A DNA stretch of 64,000 bases from an uncultured Roseovarius sp. (GCF_913057115.1 NZ_CAJXNN010000005.1:59924-123923), one strand, 5' to 3'; positions 17,581-26,978 are shown, counted from the first letter of the stretch. Translations and numbers: made by a program. The notes: a model not told the origin generated them from the sequence alone.

Positions 17581-17646
17581 AAGCCGGAAGCGGCGCAAGG
17601 CAAGGGGAAGAGCACCGCAGTTTTCGCAACATCCGACATCGGGTTT

Positions 17647-17724
17647 CGTACGACTCGTACGACCCCTGATCAGCTTCCCCGCATTTTCGTACGAAAACCG
17701 GGGGGTAAGCGTACGAGTCGTACG
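17647..17724 (+). repeat. 78-bp triple-palindrome element, copy 1
   Basis: The order is: 15-bp palindrome CGTACGACTCGTACG (17647-17661), 22 bp, then TTTTCGTACGAAAA (17684-17697), then CGTACGAGTCGTACG (17710-17724). The outer palindromes are centred on GACTC/GAGTC, a CcrM-type GANTC site, with centres 63 bp apart. An inverted copy with identical internal spacing is at 39008-39085. It lies between the glyS stop (17737) and the ppdK start on the minus strand. Function is unknown: an operator array, a methylation-sensitive site, or a bidirectional terminator-like repeat. Confidence 0.85.
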
Positions 17725-17736
17725 AAAATCGCGGCG

Positions 17737-19992
17737 TTAGCCTTCCAATTTGGTCAAATCCGCCGCCTGAAGACAGATATCCCGGATTTTTCCCAGCAAA
17801 TTCAAGCGGTTCCGGCGCACGATATCCTTGTCGGTGTTCACCTGCACCGCCTCGAAGAACGCGTCGATCGGGGCGCGCAATTTCGCCATGGCTTCCATCG
17901 CAGCGGTAAAATCTTCGGCCTTGTTGGCCTTGGCGATATCGGCTTCGGCGGCGTCGAGTGCAGCAAAAAGGTCTTTTTCTTCAGGGACTTCCGCGTATTT
18001 CACATCCGGCCCGAAGGAGTATTCGACACCATCTTTTTCCTCGGCCTGCGTCAGGATGTTATTGGCCCGCTTGAACCCCTGAACAAGGTTTTCGCCATCT
18101 TCAGTGGCCAAAATCTCACTCAAGGCCTTCGCCCGGGTTGCAATCAACCAAAGGTCATCACCGCCATCCAGCATCAGGCAAGCGTCGATCACATCATGCT
18201 TAAGCCCTTGATCTCGCAGGTAAACTTTCAGCCGGTCATGAAAGAAGGCCAGCAAATCGGTGCTCAGATCCGGCACCAGATCGCCCACCGTGCGCAGCAG
18301 GCTTCCATCGCTTGTATCCGGCGCGCCGTCCCGGTCCTTGATCTTGTCGATCACCGCCCGGAAGGCTGCGCCGAAAACACCAAATTCTCCAATCTGATCA
18401 AGCACTTCTTCCAAAGTGTCGATCTCGCCTTCGCTCGCCTTTCTGCGGTTCAGGCTGATCTTGTGTCGCAACAATTGGCTGTCGATAAAGCGGTCCAGAT
18501 GCACCCGCAGGCCATTGTCCAGCACGATCCGGATCACCCCAAGCGCCGCCCGGCGCAGGGCAAAGGGGTCCTTTGATCCTGTAGGTCTTTGATTTATAGC
18601 CCAAAATCCGGTTAGCGTGTCGATCTTGTCGGCCAGTGCCACAGTCAAAGAAACAGGCGCTTCAGGCACCGCATCAGATGGCCCAAGGGGCGAATAATGC
18701 TCCTCACAGGCGGCTGCCACCTCCGCCGGAAGGCCCGCAGCCTCGGCATAGTAACGGCCCATAAGCCCTTGTAATTCCGGGAATTCATAGACCATCTCGG
18801 AACTCAGGTCGGCCTTGGCCACCCGCGCGGCCTGCTCGGCCAGATCGGCATCGGCCCCCACTTTCGGCGCAATCTCACACGCAAGGGCCGCGATCCGCGA
18901 AATCCGCGCCGCCTGCGTGCCCAACTGCCGCTCAAAGGTGACGTTATCAAGCTGGTCGATCCAAGCCTGCATCCCGGCCTTGGCTTCGCGTAAGTCGTTC
19001 TGCCAAAAGAATTTTGCGTCCGAGAGCCGCGCTGACAGAACCTTTTGATTGCCCGCCAGAATGGTCGCGCCATGGTCTGCGGTTTCGATATTGGCGACCG
19101 TCACGAAACGCTCAATCCGGCCCGTCTTGGGATTCTTGACCGAAAAAAACTTCTGATGCTCTTTCATCGAGGTCTGCAAAACCTCGGCGGGCAGTTCCAA
19201 AAACTCCTCGCCAATCTCGCCCATCAGGACGACGGGCCATTCCACAAGGCCCGAGACTTCGGCCAAAAGCCCTTTATCTTCAACAACTTCCAGCCCGGCG
19301 GCGAAAGCCTGATTGGTCGCGTCCTGCCAGATGTGATCGGCCCGTTCCTGCGGGTCGAGGATCACGAAATCACGCTTCAGCTTGGCCTGATAGTCCTCAA
19401 ATCCGGAGACCGCAAAGCGCCCCTTGCCCATGAACCGGTGCCCTTGGGTCGTGTTACCGGCTTTGATGCCATCGATATCGAAGTCCACCACCGTGGCCTC
19501 ACCCGCGTCATCGGTGAGGATGCACAGGATCGAATGCAAGGGCCGCACCCACCGCAGGCTTCCCGCGCCCCAGCGCATGGATTTGGGCCACGGGAAGTTG
19601 CGCACGGTGTCTTCCAGGACCTCTGCCACGATTTCCGCCGCCGGACGGCCCGGTTTGGTGATCTTGGCAAAATAGACCTGACCCTTCTTTTCATCCCTGA
19701 TTTCAAGGTCTTCGCGGGACACCCCTGCCCCACGAAGAAAGCCTTCAATGGCCTTTTCCGGCGCATCTACACGGGGGCCTTTACGCTCTTCGGTGACGGT
19801 GGGGCTTTCCCCCAACAGTCCCTCAAGCGCCAGTGTCAGGCGACGCGGGGTCGAAAAGGCCTGCGCATGGGCGTAGGTCAGCCCCGCCTCGACCAGCCCG
19901 TTGGTCATCTTGGCCTTGAGGTCGTCGGCCGCGCGGCGCTGCATGCGGGCGGGTATTTCCTCGGAGAAGAGTTCGATCAGAAGATCAGGCAT
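17737..19992 (-). CDS. glyS: Glycyl-tRNA synthetase beta subunit
   Basis: The 751-residue beta subunit of the bacterial alpha2beta2 GlyRS begins MPDLLIELFSEEIPARMQRRA. It carries the B3/B4-like and HD-like blocks (LQTSMKEHQKFFSVKN, LADKIDTLTGFWAINQRPTGSKDPFALRR) and a C-terminal anticodon-binding domain. Length is slightly above the E. coli protein (689). It works with GlyQ (20520-21449). In this operon a small membrane protein gene sits between them, with a 3-bp gap to glyS. Confidence 0.96.
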   Translation of the reverse strand: MPDLLIELFSEEIPARMQRRAADDLKAKMTNGLVEAGLTYAHAQAFSTPRRLTLALEGLLGESPTVTEERKGPRVDAPEKAIEGFLRGAGVSREDLEIRDEKKGQVYFAKITKPGRPAAEIVAEVLEDTVRNFPWPKSMRWGAGSLRWVRPLHSILCILTDDAGEATVVDFDIDGIKAGNTTQGHRFMGKGRFAVSGFEDYQAKLKRDFVILDPQERADHIWQDATNQAFAAGLEVVEDKGLLAEVSGLVEWPVVLMGEIGEEFLELPAEVLQTSMKEHQKFFSVKNPKTGRIERFVTVANIETADHGATILAGNQKVLSARLSDAKFFWQNDLREAKAGMQAWIDQLDNVTFERQLGTQAARISRIAALACEIAPKVGADADLAEQAARVAKADLSSEMVYEFPELQGLMGRYYAEAAGLPAEVAAACEEHYSPLGPSDAVPEAPVSLTVALADKIDTLTGFWAINQRPTGSKDPFALRRAALGVIRIVLDNGLRVHLDRFIDSQLLRHKISLNRRKASEGEIDTLEEVLDQIGEFGVFGAAFRAVIDKIKDRDGAPDTSDGSLLRTVGDLVPDLSTDLLAFFHDRLKVYLRDQGLKHDVIDACLMLDGGDDLWLIATRAKALSEILATEDGENLVQGFKRANNILTQAEEKDGVEYSFGPDVKYAEVPEEKDLFAALDAAEADIAKANKAEDFTAAMEAMAKLRAPIDAFFEAVQVNTDKDIVRRNRLNLLGKIRDICLQAADLTKLEG

Positions 19993-19995
19993 TGG

Positions 19996-20520
19996 TCAGT
20001 ACCCTTCGGGTGGTTCGGGGCAATTCTCAGGGGCGGTTTCGCCATCAAAGACGACCTCGCCGCAGTCATTTATCTGGTGCCAGACATAGCCACGCCCGTC
20101 TTCGGTGATGGCGACGATCCGGTCGATGCCGTATTGGATGTTTTTCTCGCCCAAGAAGGCCAAGGCGCGACCGTCTTCCAAGGCAGCGCCCAATTCGACA
20201 GCATCAAAGCAATCAAACCAGCCCGGCGCGACCAAAGGCTCGGCCCCCTCATAGGGTTCATAGGTTTCGCTGAGCATGGCGTGGCTCATGGTGGTGGTGA
20301 AACAGGCGCGGTATCGGATTGGGGAGCTATCGGCATCAATAGCTTCGAAATTGTCGTAAAGCACCGGTTCCGGCGCGCCCGAAACAAGCGACGTCATCTG
20401 CACGTCATCGGTACCAGTGGCTTTCACCGGTTCGTAATAGGCGTAAATCTGTTGGTAATAGAGGAGCACGCCCGCCAAGATTGCCACGACGACGATCGAC
20501 CCTCCAAGGATTTTACCCAT
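19996..20520 (-). CDS. Small membrane-anchored protein between glyQ and glyS (DUF6446-like)
   Basis: This 174-residue protein has one N-terminal TM helix (about 4-22, ILGGSIVVVAILAGVLLYY) followed by a soluble, acidic domain outside the cytoplasm. Three Cys residues (RACFTT, WFDCFDAV, NDCGEVV, plus one in ENCPEPP) could form disulfides. I recognise it only as a conserved Rhodobacterales protein, probably DUF6446. Its ATG overlaps the glyQ stop by one base (TGATG), and glyS begins 3 bp after it, so all three are translationally linked. A role in translation is not implied by its topology. Confidence 0.75.
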   Translation of the reverse strand: MGKILGGSIVVVAILAGVLLYYQQIYAYYEPVKATGTDDVQMTSLVSGAPEPVLYDNFEAIDADSSPIRYRACFTTTMSHAMLSETYEPYEGAEPLVAPGWFDCFDAVELGAALEDGRALAFLGEKNIQYGIDRIVAITEDGRGYVWHQINDCGEVVFDGETAPENCPEPPEGY

Positions 20521-21449
20521 CACGCTGCGTGCCCTCCGGCTTCGGTCTGCACGAAGGCGTCGGCACATTTCTTGGCCAAGGCCCGCACCCGCCCGATATA
20601 GGCCTGCCGTTCAGTGACCGAGATCACCCCCCGCGCATCCAGCAGGTTAAAGAGGTGGCTGGCCTTTATGCATTGATCATAGGCCGGGTGCGCCATGACG
20701 ATCCGCTTGCCGGTCTTGGGGTCTTCATGTTCTTGGCTCAAGATTGCCTCACACTCCGCCTCGGCCTCCTCGAACTGCTTGAAAAGCACTTCCGTGTTGG
20801 CCACGTCGAAGTTCCAGCGGCTGTATTCCTGTTCGGTTTGGCGGAAGACGTCGCCATAAGTCAGGGCAATCGGCGCGTCGGGGTCGTTGAAGGGCATGTC
20901 CATCACGTGGTCAATGCCCAGAACATACATTGCCAAGCGTTCCAGACCATAGGTCAATTCACCCGAAACCGGGTGGCAATCATGGCCGCCCACCTGTTGG
21001 AAATAGGTGAACTGGCTGACTTCCATACCGTCGCACCAGACCTCCCAACCAAGGCCCCAAGCGCCAAGCGTGGGGCTTTCCCAGTCGTCTTCGACAAAGC
21101 GGATGTCATGCAGCGCAATGTCGATACCGATGGCCTTGAGGCTGCCGAGATACAGCTCTTGCAGGTTGGGCGGGCTGGGTTTGATCAACACTTGGTACTG
21201 GTAGTAGTGCTGCAACCGGTTGGGGTTCTCGCCATAGCGCCCATCGGTCGGGCGGCGCGAGGGCTGCACATAGGCCGCGGCCCAAGGATTGGAGCCGAGT
21301 GAGCGGAGCGTCGTGGCAGGGTGGAACGTGCCCGCACCCACCTCCATGTCATAAGGCTGCATGACGGCACAGCCCTGTTCGGACCAGTAAGATTGCAGCC
21401 GCAGGATAATTTCCTGAAAACTGCGGGGTTTGCCGGTTTCTTCCACCAT
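20520..21449 (-). CDS. glyQ: Glycyl-tRNA synthetase alpha subunit
   Basis: The 309-residue catalytic alpha subunit of class II GlyRS has [40 protein letters not shown] at its N-terminus, [21 protein letters not shown] (motif 2 region) and YGLERLAMY (motif 3-type). It activates glycine, while GlyS supplies tRNA recognition. It is first in the glyQ - membrane protein - glyS operon and divergent from the secreted pseudo-protease gene. Confidence 0.97.
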   Translation of the reverse strand: MVEETGKPRSFQEIILRLQSYWSEQGCAVMQPYDMEVGAGTFHPATTLRSLGSNPWAAAYVQPSRRPTDGRYGENPNRLQHYYQYQVLIKPSPPNLQELYLGSLKAIGIDIALHDIRFVEDDWESPTLGAWGLGWEVWCDGMEVSQFTYFQQVGGHDCHPVSGELTYGLERLAMYVLGIDHVMDMPFNDPDAPIALTYGDVFRQTEQEYSRWNFDVANTEVLFKQFEEAEAECEAILSQEHEDPKTGKRIVMAHPAYDQCIKASHLFNLLDARGVISVTERQAYIGRVRALAKKCADAFVQTEAGGHAA

Positions 21450-21615
21450 CTTCCTCTCCGGGGCTGAGCGCCTGAAATCGCCGCCCTTACCTACGGCCCC
21501 GGCAGAGAAGAATCAATTGCATGGCACGCGATATTTTGGGTGCATACATCCGCAGATTTGCTAAAAGATTCAGAAACACGAACTTTTATCACAAGGGTAC
21601 GAGCAATTGGGTACT

Positions 21616-23385
21616 ATGGCGCGCATTTTATCGGCACTGATACTGGCAGTTTTGACGATGGCGCCTGCCGCGCAGGCGCAGGACGACGGGCTGGCTTGGG
21701 TGCAGATCGAAGCGCAGCCAAGCTTGGCCCAAGCACAACAGAGCATCCGAGGCTATGCCTCTGAATTGCAGGACGTGAACGGGTTTTCGATTGGCAGCGG
21801 GTGGTATGCCATCGCATTGGGGCCTTACACGCCGCAGGATGCACAGCAAGTCTTGCGGGTACTGCGCGCCGAAGGAGTTATCCCGCGGGACAGCTATATC
21901 GCCGAAAGCAGTGATTACCGACAGCAATTCTGGCCAGTTGGGGCCAACACCCTCGCCGAAGCCGCGCCCGAGGTGCAGGCCACCGACCCTGAGGCCGATG
22001 CAAGCGAGTCCCAACAGGAGATAGCCGAGGCCGAGCCTGCCCCGGAACCGCGGATTGCCGAACCTGACGAAACCCCGCGCGAAGCCCGCGCCAGCGAGCG
22101 TGACTTGACCCGCGAGCAGCGCGCCGAGTTACAGGAAGCCCTCAAATGGGCCGGATTTTACGGCGGAGCCATTGATGCGGCCTTTGGTCGGGGAACGCGT
22201 GGGGCCATGGCCCGTTGGCAGGAAGCCAACAATTTCGAGGAAACAGGCATCTTGACCACAATGCAACGTGCCGAATTGTTGCGCCAGTACAACGAAATCT
22301 TGGAAGGTTTGGACTTGCAGGTCGTCCGCGATGAAGACGCTGGTATCGAGATGATCCTGCCAACGGGCGTCGTCAGCTTTGAAAAATACGAGCCGCCGTT
22401 TGCGCATTACAGTGCTTCAGCCGATATTGACGCCAAGGTTCTTCTTATCAGTCAGGAAGGTGATGAAGCCACGTTGGCCGGGCTTTACGATATCATGCAA
22501 ACGCTCGAGATCGTGCCCGAACGTGGCCCGCGAACGCTGGATCGTCGCGCGTTTACCTTGATCGGGGAAGGTGCCCTGAGCATCTCGCACACGCAGGCGT
22601 GGCTGAAAGACGGACATGTAAAAGGCTTTACTCTGATCTGGCCGGCAGGCGATGAAGAGCGCCGCACACGGATGCTTGGCGAGATGCAGGAAAGCTTTAC
22701 CCGGTTGGAAGGTGTGCTTGATCCGACCGCGGGTGTTGCATCGGAGCCGAGCATCGACCTTGTGGCGGGGCTCGAGGTACGTAAGCCTAAACTGTCGCGC
22801 TCGGGTTTCTACGTCGATGATGCCGGCACGGTGGTGACAACGGCCGAGGTGACGCAGAACTGCGGCAAAATCACCATCGACGAGGAATATGACGCCCAGC
22901 TCACCACCATAAACGAAGAGCTTGGTATCGCGGTTCTGCGCCCGGTGGAGTCGCTGGCCCCAATGAGTGTGGCCGCTTTCCAGAATACCATGCCGCGTCT
23001 GCAAGCGGATGTGGCCGTGGCTGGCTATTCCTATGGTGGGGTCCTTGGCGCACCCACACTGACCTTCGGTCAAATCGCGGAATTGCAGGGGTTGAATGGC
23101 GAGGACACGCTCAAGCGTCTTGCACTGGCCGCACTTGAAGGCGATGCCGGTGGCCCCGTCGTGGATGCCGGTGGTGCGGTTTTGGGCATGTTGCTGCCCA
23201 ACCGCATGAAAGAGCGCAGGTTGCCTGAGGGTGTCAGCTTCGCCGCAGATGCGCAGGCGGTAAAGAAGGTCTTGCAAGAGGCGGGCGTGTCCCCTTCGGC
23301 AACGAACGATCAAGACCAAATGGCGCCCGAAGCCTTGACCAATCGCGCGGCCAGCATGACCGTCTTGGTGAGTTGCTGGGAATAG
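21616..23385 (+). CDS. Secreted SPOR-like/peptidoglycan-binding protein with inactive trypsin-like domain
   Basis: The 589-residue protein has a signal peptide (1-22, ending APAAQAQ), a SPOR-like domain (about 26-100), an acidic Pro-rich linker (115-165), a PG_binding_1 domain (about 165-225, ALKWAGFYGGAIDAAFGRGTRGAMARWQ) and a C-terminal trypsin/HtrA-like domain (about 385-565). The protease triad is missing: the NHV position reads AEV (Glu411), the DLALL position reads GIAVL (Gly437), and GDSGGP reads GDAGGP (Ala511). It should therefore bind wall and partner proteins rather than cut them. The ATG at 21616 is preferred over a TTG three codons upstream because it gives a clean signal peptide. 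Confidence 0.82.
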   Translation: MARILSALILAVLTMAPAAQAQDDGLAWVQIEAQPSLAQAQQSIRGYASELQDVNGFSIGSGWYAIALGPYTPQDAQQVLRVLRAEGVIPRDSYIAESSDYRQQFWPVGANTLAEAAPEVQATDPEADASESQQEIAEAEPAPEPRIAEPDETPREARASERDLTREQRAELQEALKWAGFYGGAIDAAFGRGTRGAMARWQEANNFEETGILTTMQRAELLRQYNEILEGLDLQVVRDEDAGIEMILPTGVVSFEKYEPPFAHYSASADIDAKVLLISQEGDEATLAGLYDIMQTLEIVPERGPRTLDRRAFTLIGEGALSISHTQAWLKDGHVKGFTLIWPAGDEERRTRMLGEMQESFTRLEGVLDPTAGVASEPSIDLVAGLEVRKPKLSRSGFYVDDAGTVVTTAEVTQNCGKITIDEEYDAQLTTINEELGIAVLRPVESLAPMSVAAFQNTMPRLQADVAVAGYSYGGVLGAPTLTFGQIAELQGLNGEDTLKRLALAALEGDAGGPVVDAGGAVLGMLLPNRMKERRLPEGVSFAADAQAVKKVLQEAGVSPSATNDQDQMAPEALTNRAASMTVLVSCWE

Positions 23386-23689
23386 CGCTCAAAAGCTGAA
23401 CAGTTTTCTAAAATGCAAACTTTAATGGCCCTACATTGTGCGGGGCCATTAACAATTCGGTAATATCCATTACGCACTCTGGCCCCATGCGCCAGAATGG
23501 CGAACAGGGCAAGACGCCGACAGGCGTGATTGTTTCCCAATCCTCGGACAACTGGTTTCGGCCATGATCGGAAACAGCGCCATTGCTCTCGTGATGGCAC
23601 AGCATCCGTGCCGACCAGTGCACAGCTTGTCCAGATGCCCGAATGCGTGGGGGCGCAGCCGATAGATCGGCCCAAAAATGGAGTTTACC
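23386..23689. other. 304-bp gap with a hairpin after the pseudo-protease gene
   Basis: A 10-bp stem TTAATGGCCC/GGGCCATTAA (23422-23431 and 23443-23452) lies 37 bp past the preceding stop. It has no T-run, so it could be a weak terminator or a 3' stability hairpin. The rest presumably carries the promoter of the small secreted protein that follows. No other gene is seen. Confidence 0.4.
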
Positions 23690-23959
23690 ATGTTGAAGTT
23701 TCCACATCTCGCCCTCGGCCTCGCCGTTGCCATGCTTGCCGGTACGGCCGATGCGCAACACCGTATCGCGCCCAAGCTCCAGAATACCGGCGCGGTGCCA
23801 CCTGCCAACCATCAAGGGCAATGGTGGACGCATCCCTTGGGCTGCGAGTATTCACGGGCAGGACTTCCCGGTGAGAGCGTCTGGTACATCATCGTCAACA
23901 CGGATCGCAAAGGCTGTCCGCGTCAGATCGTGGTCAAATCGCTGAGCGGGGTCTACTAG
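23690..23959 (+). CDS. Small secreted protein of unknown function
   Basis: This 89-residue protein has a signal peptide (MLKFPHLALGLAVAMLAGTADAQ) and a short mature part of about 65 residues with two Cys (GCEY, GCPRQ) that could form a disulfide. No family is recognised. GGAG at 23680-23683 places the start at 23690 rather than the in-frame ATG at 23678. Its 3' end overlaps the convergent TPP enzyme gene by 4 bp. Export and a disulfide are inferred; the function is unknown. Confidence 0.65.
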   Translation: MLKFPHLALGLAVAMLAGTADAQHRIAPKLQNTGAVPPANHQGQWWTHPLGCEYSRAGLPGESVWYIIVNTDRKGCPRQIVVKSLSGVY

Positions 23960-25530
23960 GACTGGGCCAATGCTGGCGTCATGTGGATGAGCGTCGGGCG
24001 GTCTGCTTTGAAAGCCTCGTTGACTTGCCGCGTCAAGTCCGCAAGCGATGCCGGGCGAAACGCTTGCGCCCCATAAGCGCGCGCGAGGGCCAAAAAATCA
24101 GGATTATGCGCGATGACGGAATTGGGCGCAATCTGCGCACCGATCATGCTGTTTTCAATCGCGCCCAGCTTGCCATTGTCCCATAGCAAAATGGGCAATG
24201 GCAGGCCCAGCTCCACCGCCGTTCCAAGTTCGGCGATCGTATACTGGAGCCCATAATCACCGATCACGCAACAGGTTGGCAAATCTGGCCGCGCAATTGC
24301 ACCGCCTATGGATGCAGGAAGGCTGTACCCCAAGGTACCAAAACCTGCCGGGTGATGCCAGAATCCCGGTCTCTCCATGGGCCAGCTTTCCAACGACGCG
24401 TAAGCGAATTGCGTCATGTCGGAATAGATTGCCGTCAAATCCGGAAGACTCTTCCGCAGAGCCTCGGCAATAGTCAGGACATTAGGGATTTCAGCATCCA
24501 CCTCAGCACGCCACCGGGCCTTCGCCGTTCGGACTTTGGCGGGGTCCCATTCGGTCGCCGCCTCGTGTCCATCCAGCGCGGGCAATAGCCGATCAAAGAA
24601 GTTTTCAGCGGACGACAGAACGGGCCACCCACATTCCGGCAGGAAACCCGACGGGTCGATGTCTACTTGAATGAGACGCCCACGAATACCTGCATCGTCA
24701 CGTAGCACATCCGGATGGCTAAGTTCGGTACCTACCAGAACAACCACATCCGCCTGTTCAATAACCGTCCGCGAGTCAGGCCGCGCTAGGTAGCTACCGT
24801 AGTTCAATGCATAAGGACCGATCACGCCGCGTCCAGCTTGCGTTTCAAAACAAGCGGCGCCAAGCGCCCGCAGAGCGTCCCGCGCGGGATAACCACATTT
24901 TCGCGCACCGCCGCCAAGGATGAACAGCGGTGTCTTGGCAGCAAGGATCGTCTCAATGATCCCGGACATCGGTTTCGCCGCGGCTTCCGACGCGATGACA
25001 GGGCGTGGACCCGGCGGCGGTGCTGGGGTCTCCAAGACCGAGATCGGGATTTGGATATGCCGAGGCCGGGCGCGGCCCGTGGACAGTTCGATCAATGCCC
25101 GATCAATCAAGGCATAAGCCGCTTCAGGGTTTCGGGCTTCCTCCGACCATTCGCAAACCGTGTCAGCCGCCGCGCGTTGATCCAGCATCTGGTGCAACTG
25201 GCCGCGTTGCGCCGCTGTTTCGTCGAGACATGACGAGATCACCAGCATCGGTACACTATCAGAATAGGCCTGCCCCATCGGTGTCATGATATTGCACAGC
25301 CCAGGCCCCGTGATGACATAGGCCACGCCGGGCTTTCCAGTGGCGCGGGCGTAGCCATCCGCCATGAAACCCGCCCCCTGTTCGTGGCGGGCCAAGACAT
25401 GTGTAATGCCTGCTTCTTCGATTCCACGATACAGCTCTTGGTTGTGAACACCGGGAATGCCGAAAATCACGTCCACGCCGCGCGACTTGAGCATGTGCGA
25501 AATTTGGGCGCCAAGGGTCTTTTGGGTCAT
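23956..25530 (-). CDS. Thiamine-pyrophosphate enzyme, acetolactate-synthase-like
   Basis: The 524-residue TPP enzyme has the three-domain order of the acetohydroxyacid synthase group: N-terminal PYR domain (FGIPGVHNQELY, the catalytic Glu in ARHEQGAGFMADGYARATG), a central Rossmann domain, and a C-terminal PP domain with the Mg/TPP motif IGDYGLQYTIAELGTAVELGLPLPILLWDN. It lacks the longer AHAS FAD-loop signature seen in true IlvB. It more likely belongs to the 5-guanidino-2-oxopentanoate decarboxylase or benzoylformate-type decarboxylase group. The start overlaps the trkH stop as TGATG, so translation is coupled to the potassium transporter gene. The substrate is open. Confidence 0.83.
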   Translation of the reverse strand: MTQKTLGAQISHMLKSRGVDVIFGIPGVHNQELYRGIEEAGITHVLARHEQGAGFMADGYARATGKPGVAYVITGPGLCNIMTPMGQAYSDSVPMLVISSCLDETAAQRGQLHQMLDQRAAADTVCEWSEEARNPEAAYALIDRALIELSTGRARPRHIQIPISVLETPAPPPGPRPVIASEAAAKPMSGIIETILAAKTPLFILGGGARKCGYPARDALRALGAACFETQAGRGVIGPYALNYGSYLARPDSRTVIEQADVVVLVGTELSHPDVLRDDAGIRGRLIQVDIDPSGFLPECGWPVLSSAENFFDRLLPALDGHEAATEWDPAKVRTAKARWRAEVDAEIPNVLTIAEALRKSLPDLTAIYSDMTQFAYASLESWPMERPGFWHHPAGFGTLGYSLPASIGGAIARPDLPTCCVIGDYGLQYTIAELGTAVELGLPLPILLWDNGKLGAIENSMIGAQIAPNSVIAHNPDFLALARAYGAQAFRPASLADLTRQVNEAFKADRPTLIHMTPALAQS

Positions 25531-26978
25531 CAAGCTCTCCAGAAACTGATGGTGAAGATTGCATATACAGCAAGGAGTTCCAGCCTTCCGATCAGCATCG
25601 CGGCGGTCAAAACCCATTTAGCCGTGTCGTTGAGAGGCGCAAAATTACCGGCCGGGCCGATGATTTCTCCCAAGCCGGGGCCGATATTCGCAAGCGCCGC
25701 CGCCGCGCCCGAAATAGAGGTGACGAAATCAAGTCCGGTAAACCCGAGGAAAACGCTGATCAATCCAAGGGTCACGATGAAGAAGACGAAGAAAGACATC
25801 ACCGAGTTCAACACGTCGTCGTCGATTGGGCGGCCCTGATAACGCGGAGTAAAGACGCCATGCGGCGTATAGATGCGCCGCAATTGCGCCCGGATCGACG
25901 CGAAGAGAAGTTGATATCGGAAGATCTTGATCGAACAGGCGGTCGATCCGGCGCAGCCGCCAATCAGCCCGGTGAAAAAAAGCACCGCAATGGGCAAGCC
26001 ACCCCAAGCCATGTAATCGGTGCTGGCGTATCCCGTGCCGGTCAGGATCGACACAGTGTTGAAAAGCACCTTGCGAAACGCCTGTTCGCTGGCCACTCCC
26101 ATCTGCAGCATTTGCCAAAGGCTGAGGCCCAGAACGAGGACGCCCGCGGTGACGAAGATACCCCTGACTTGCGGGTCGGTCAAAAGTGGCTTGGCCGTTC
26201 CCGCCGTCAGTTGCACGAAGCGCACGAAGGGCAGCGCCGCCAGCATCATGACGCACACGGCGACATATTCGGTCATCGGGCCGAAGGCACCGAACGAAGC
26301 GTCGTAGTTGGCAAAGCCGCCTGTGGCCACGGTGGTCATGGCGTGTACCGTCGCGTCAAAGGCGTTCATCCCCGAGGCTAGGTAGCACAGCACGCAAATC
26401 AAGGTGAGGCTGAGGTAAATGACCGAGATGCGCGAAGCGATCTCGGTCGCGCGGGGCAGGATTTTCCCCATGGTATCAAACCCCGCCGTGCGGAAAATCT
26501 GCATCCCGCCGACGCGAAGCTCTGGCAGGAAAACCATGGCCACGACAATGATCCCGATACCGCCCAACCATTGCAGAATACCGCGCCACAAAAGAAGGCC
26601 CTTTGGCAACTCCTCCAAACCGGAAAGGACAGTTGACCCAGTGGTGGTCAGCCCCGACATGGCTTCGAACACGGCGTCGACTACACGCGCTTCGGTGGCA
26701 CCCAGAAGGAAGGGTATCGCACCAAAAATCGGCAGTGCGACCCAGACACCGGTGGTCAGCAGGAAGGTTTGTTGAATGGTCAGGCCTTCTCGCACGCCAT
26801 TGCGGCAGGCCAATGCCACAAGCCCTCCGACAAGCATGGTTATCACTGCGCTTTCAGCAAAAACCGGCCAATGACCTCGCGCTTCGGCGATGTCCACCAG
26901 CATCGGCAACACCATGGTCGACCCGAGGGCCAGCACCATGAGGCCGATCACATATCCCACGGGGCGCAGATCGATCAT
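25530..26978 (-). CDS. trkH: TrkH-family potassium uptake protein
   Basis: The 482-residue TrkH/TrkG membrane subunit forms the K+ pathway, normally gated by cytoplasmic TrkA. Four pore loops with filter-like Gly residues are visible, for example GLTTTGSTVLSG (P1), TTVATGGFANYD (P2), ILTGTGYASTDY (P3) and ANIGPGLGEIIG (P4). No trkA is adjacent. The ATG at 26978 is chosen, though a GTG nine codons upstream is possible and neither has a strong Shine-Dalgarno. The stop overlaps the TPP-enzyme start. Confidence 0.92.
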   Translation of the reverse strand: MIDLRPVGYVIGLMVLALGSTMVLPMLVDIAEARGHWPVFAESAVITMLVGGLVALACRNGVREGLTIQQTFLLTTGVWVALPIFGAIPFLLGATEARVVDAVFEAMSGLTTTGSTVLSGLEELPKGLLLWRGILQWLGGIGIIVVAMVFLPELRVGGMQIFRTAGFDTMGKILPRATEIASRISVIYLSLTLICVLCYLASGMNAFDATVHAMTTVATGGFANYDASFGAFGPMTEYVAVCVMMLAALPFVRFVQLTAGTAKPLLTDPQVRGIFVTAGVLVLGLSLWQMLQMGVASEQAFRKVLFNTVSILTGTGYASTDYMAWGGLPIAVLFFTGLIGGCAGSTACSIKIFRYQLLFASIRAQLRRIYTPHGVFTPRYQGRPIDDDVLNSVMSFFVFFIVTLGLISVFLGFTGLDFVTSISGAAAALANIGPGLGEIIGPAGNFAPLNDTAKWVLTAAMLIGRLELLAVYAIFTISFWRA

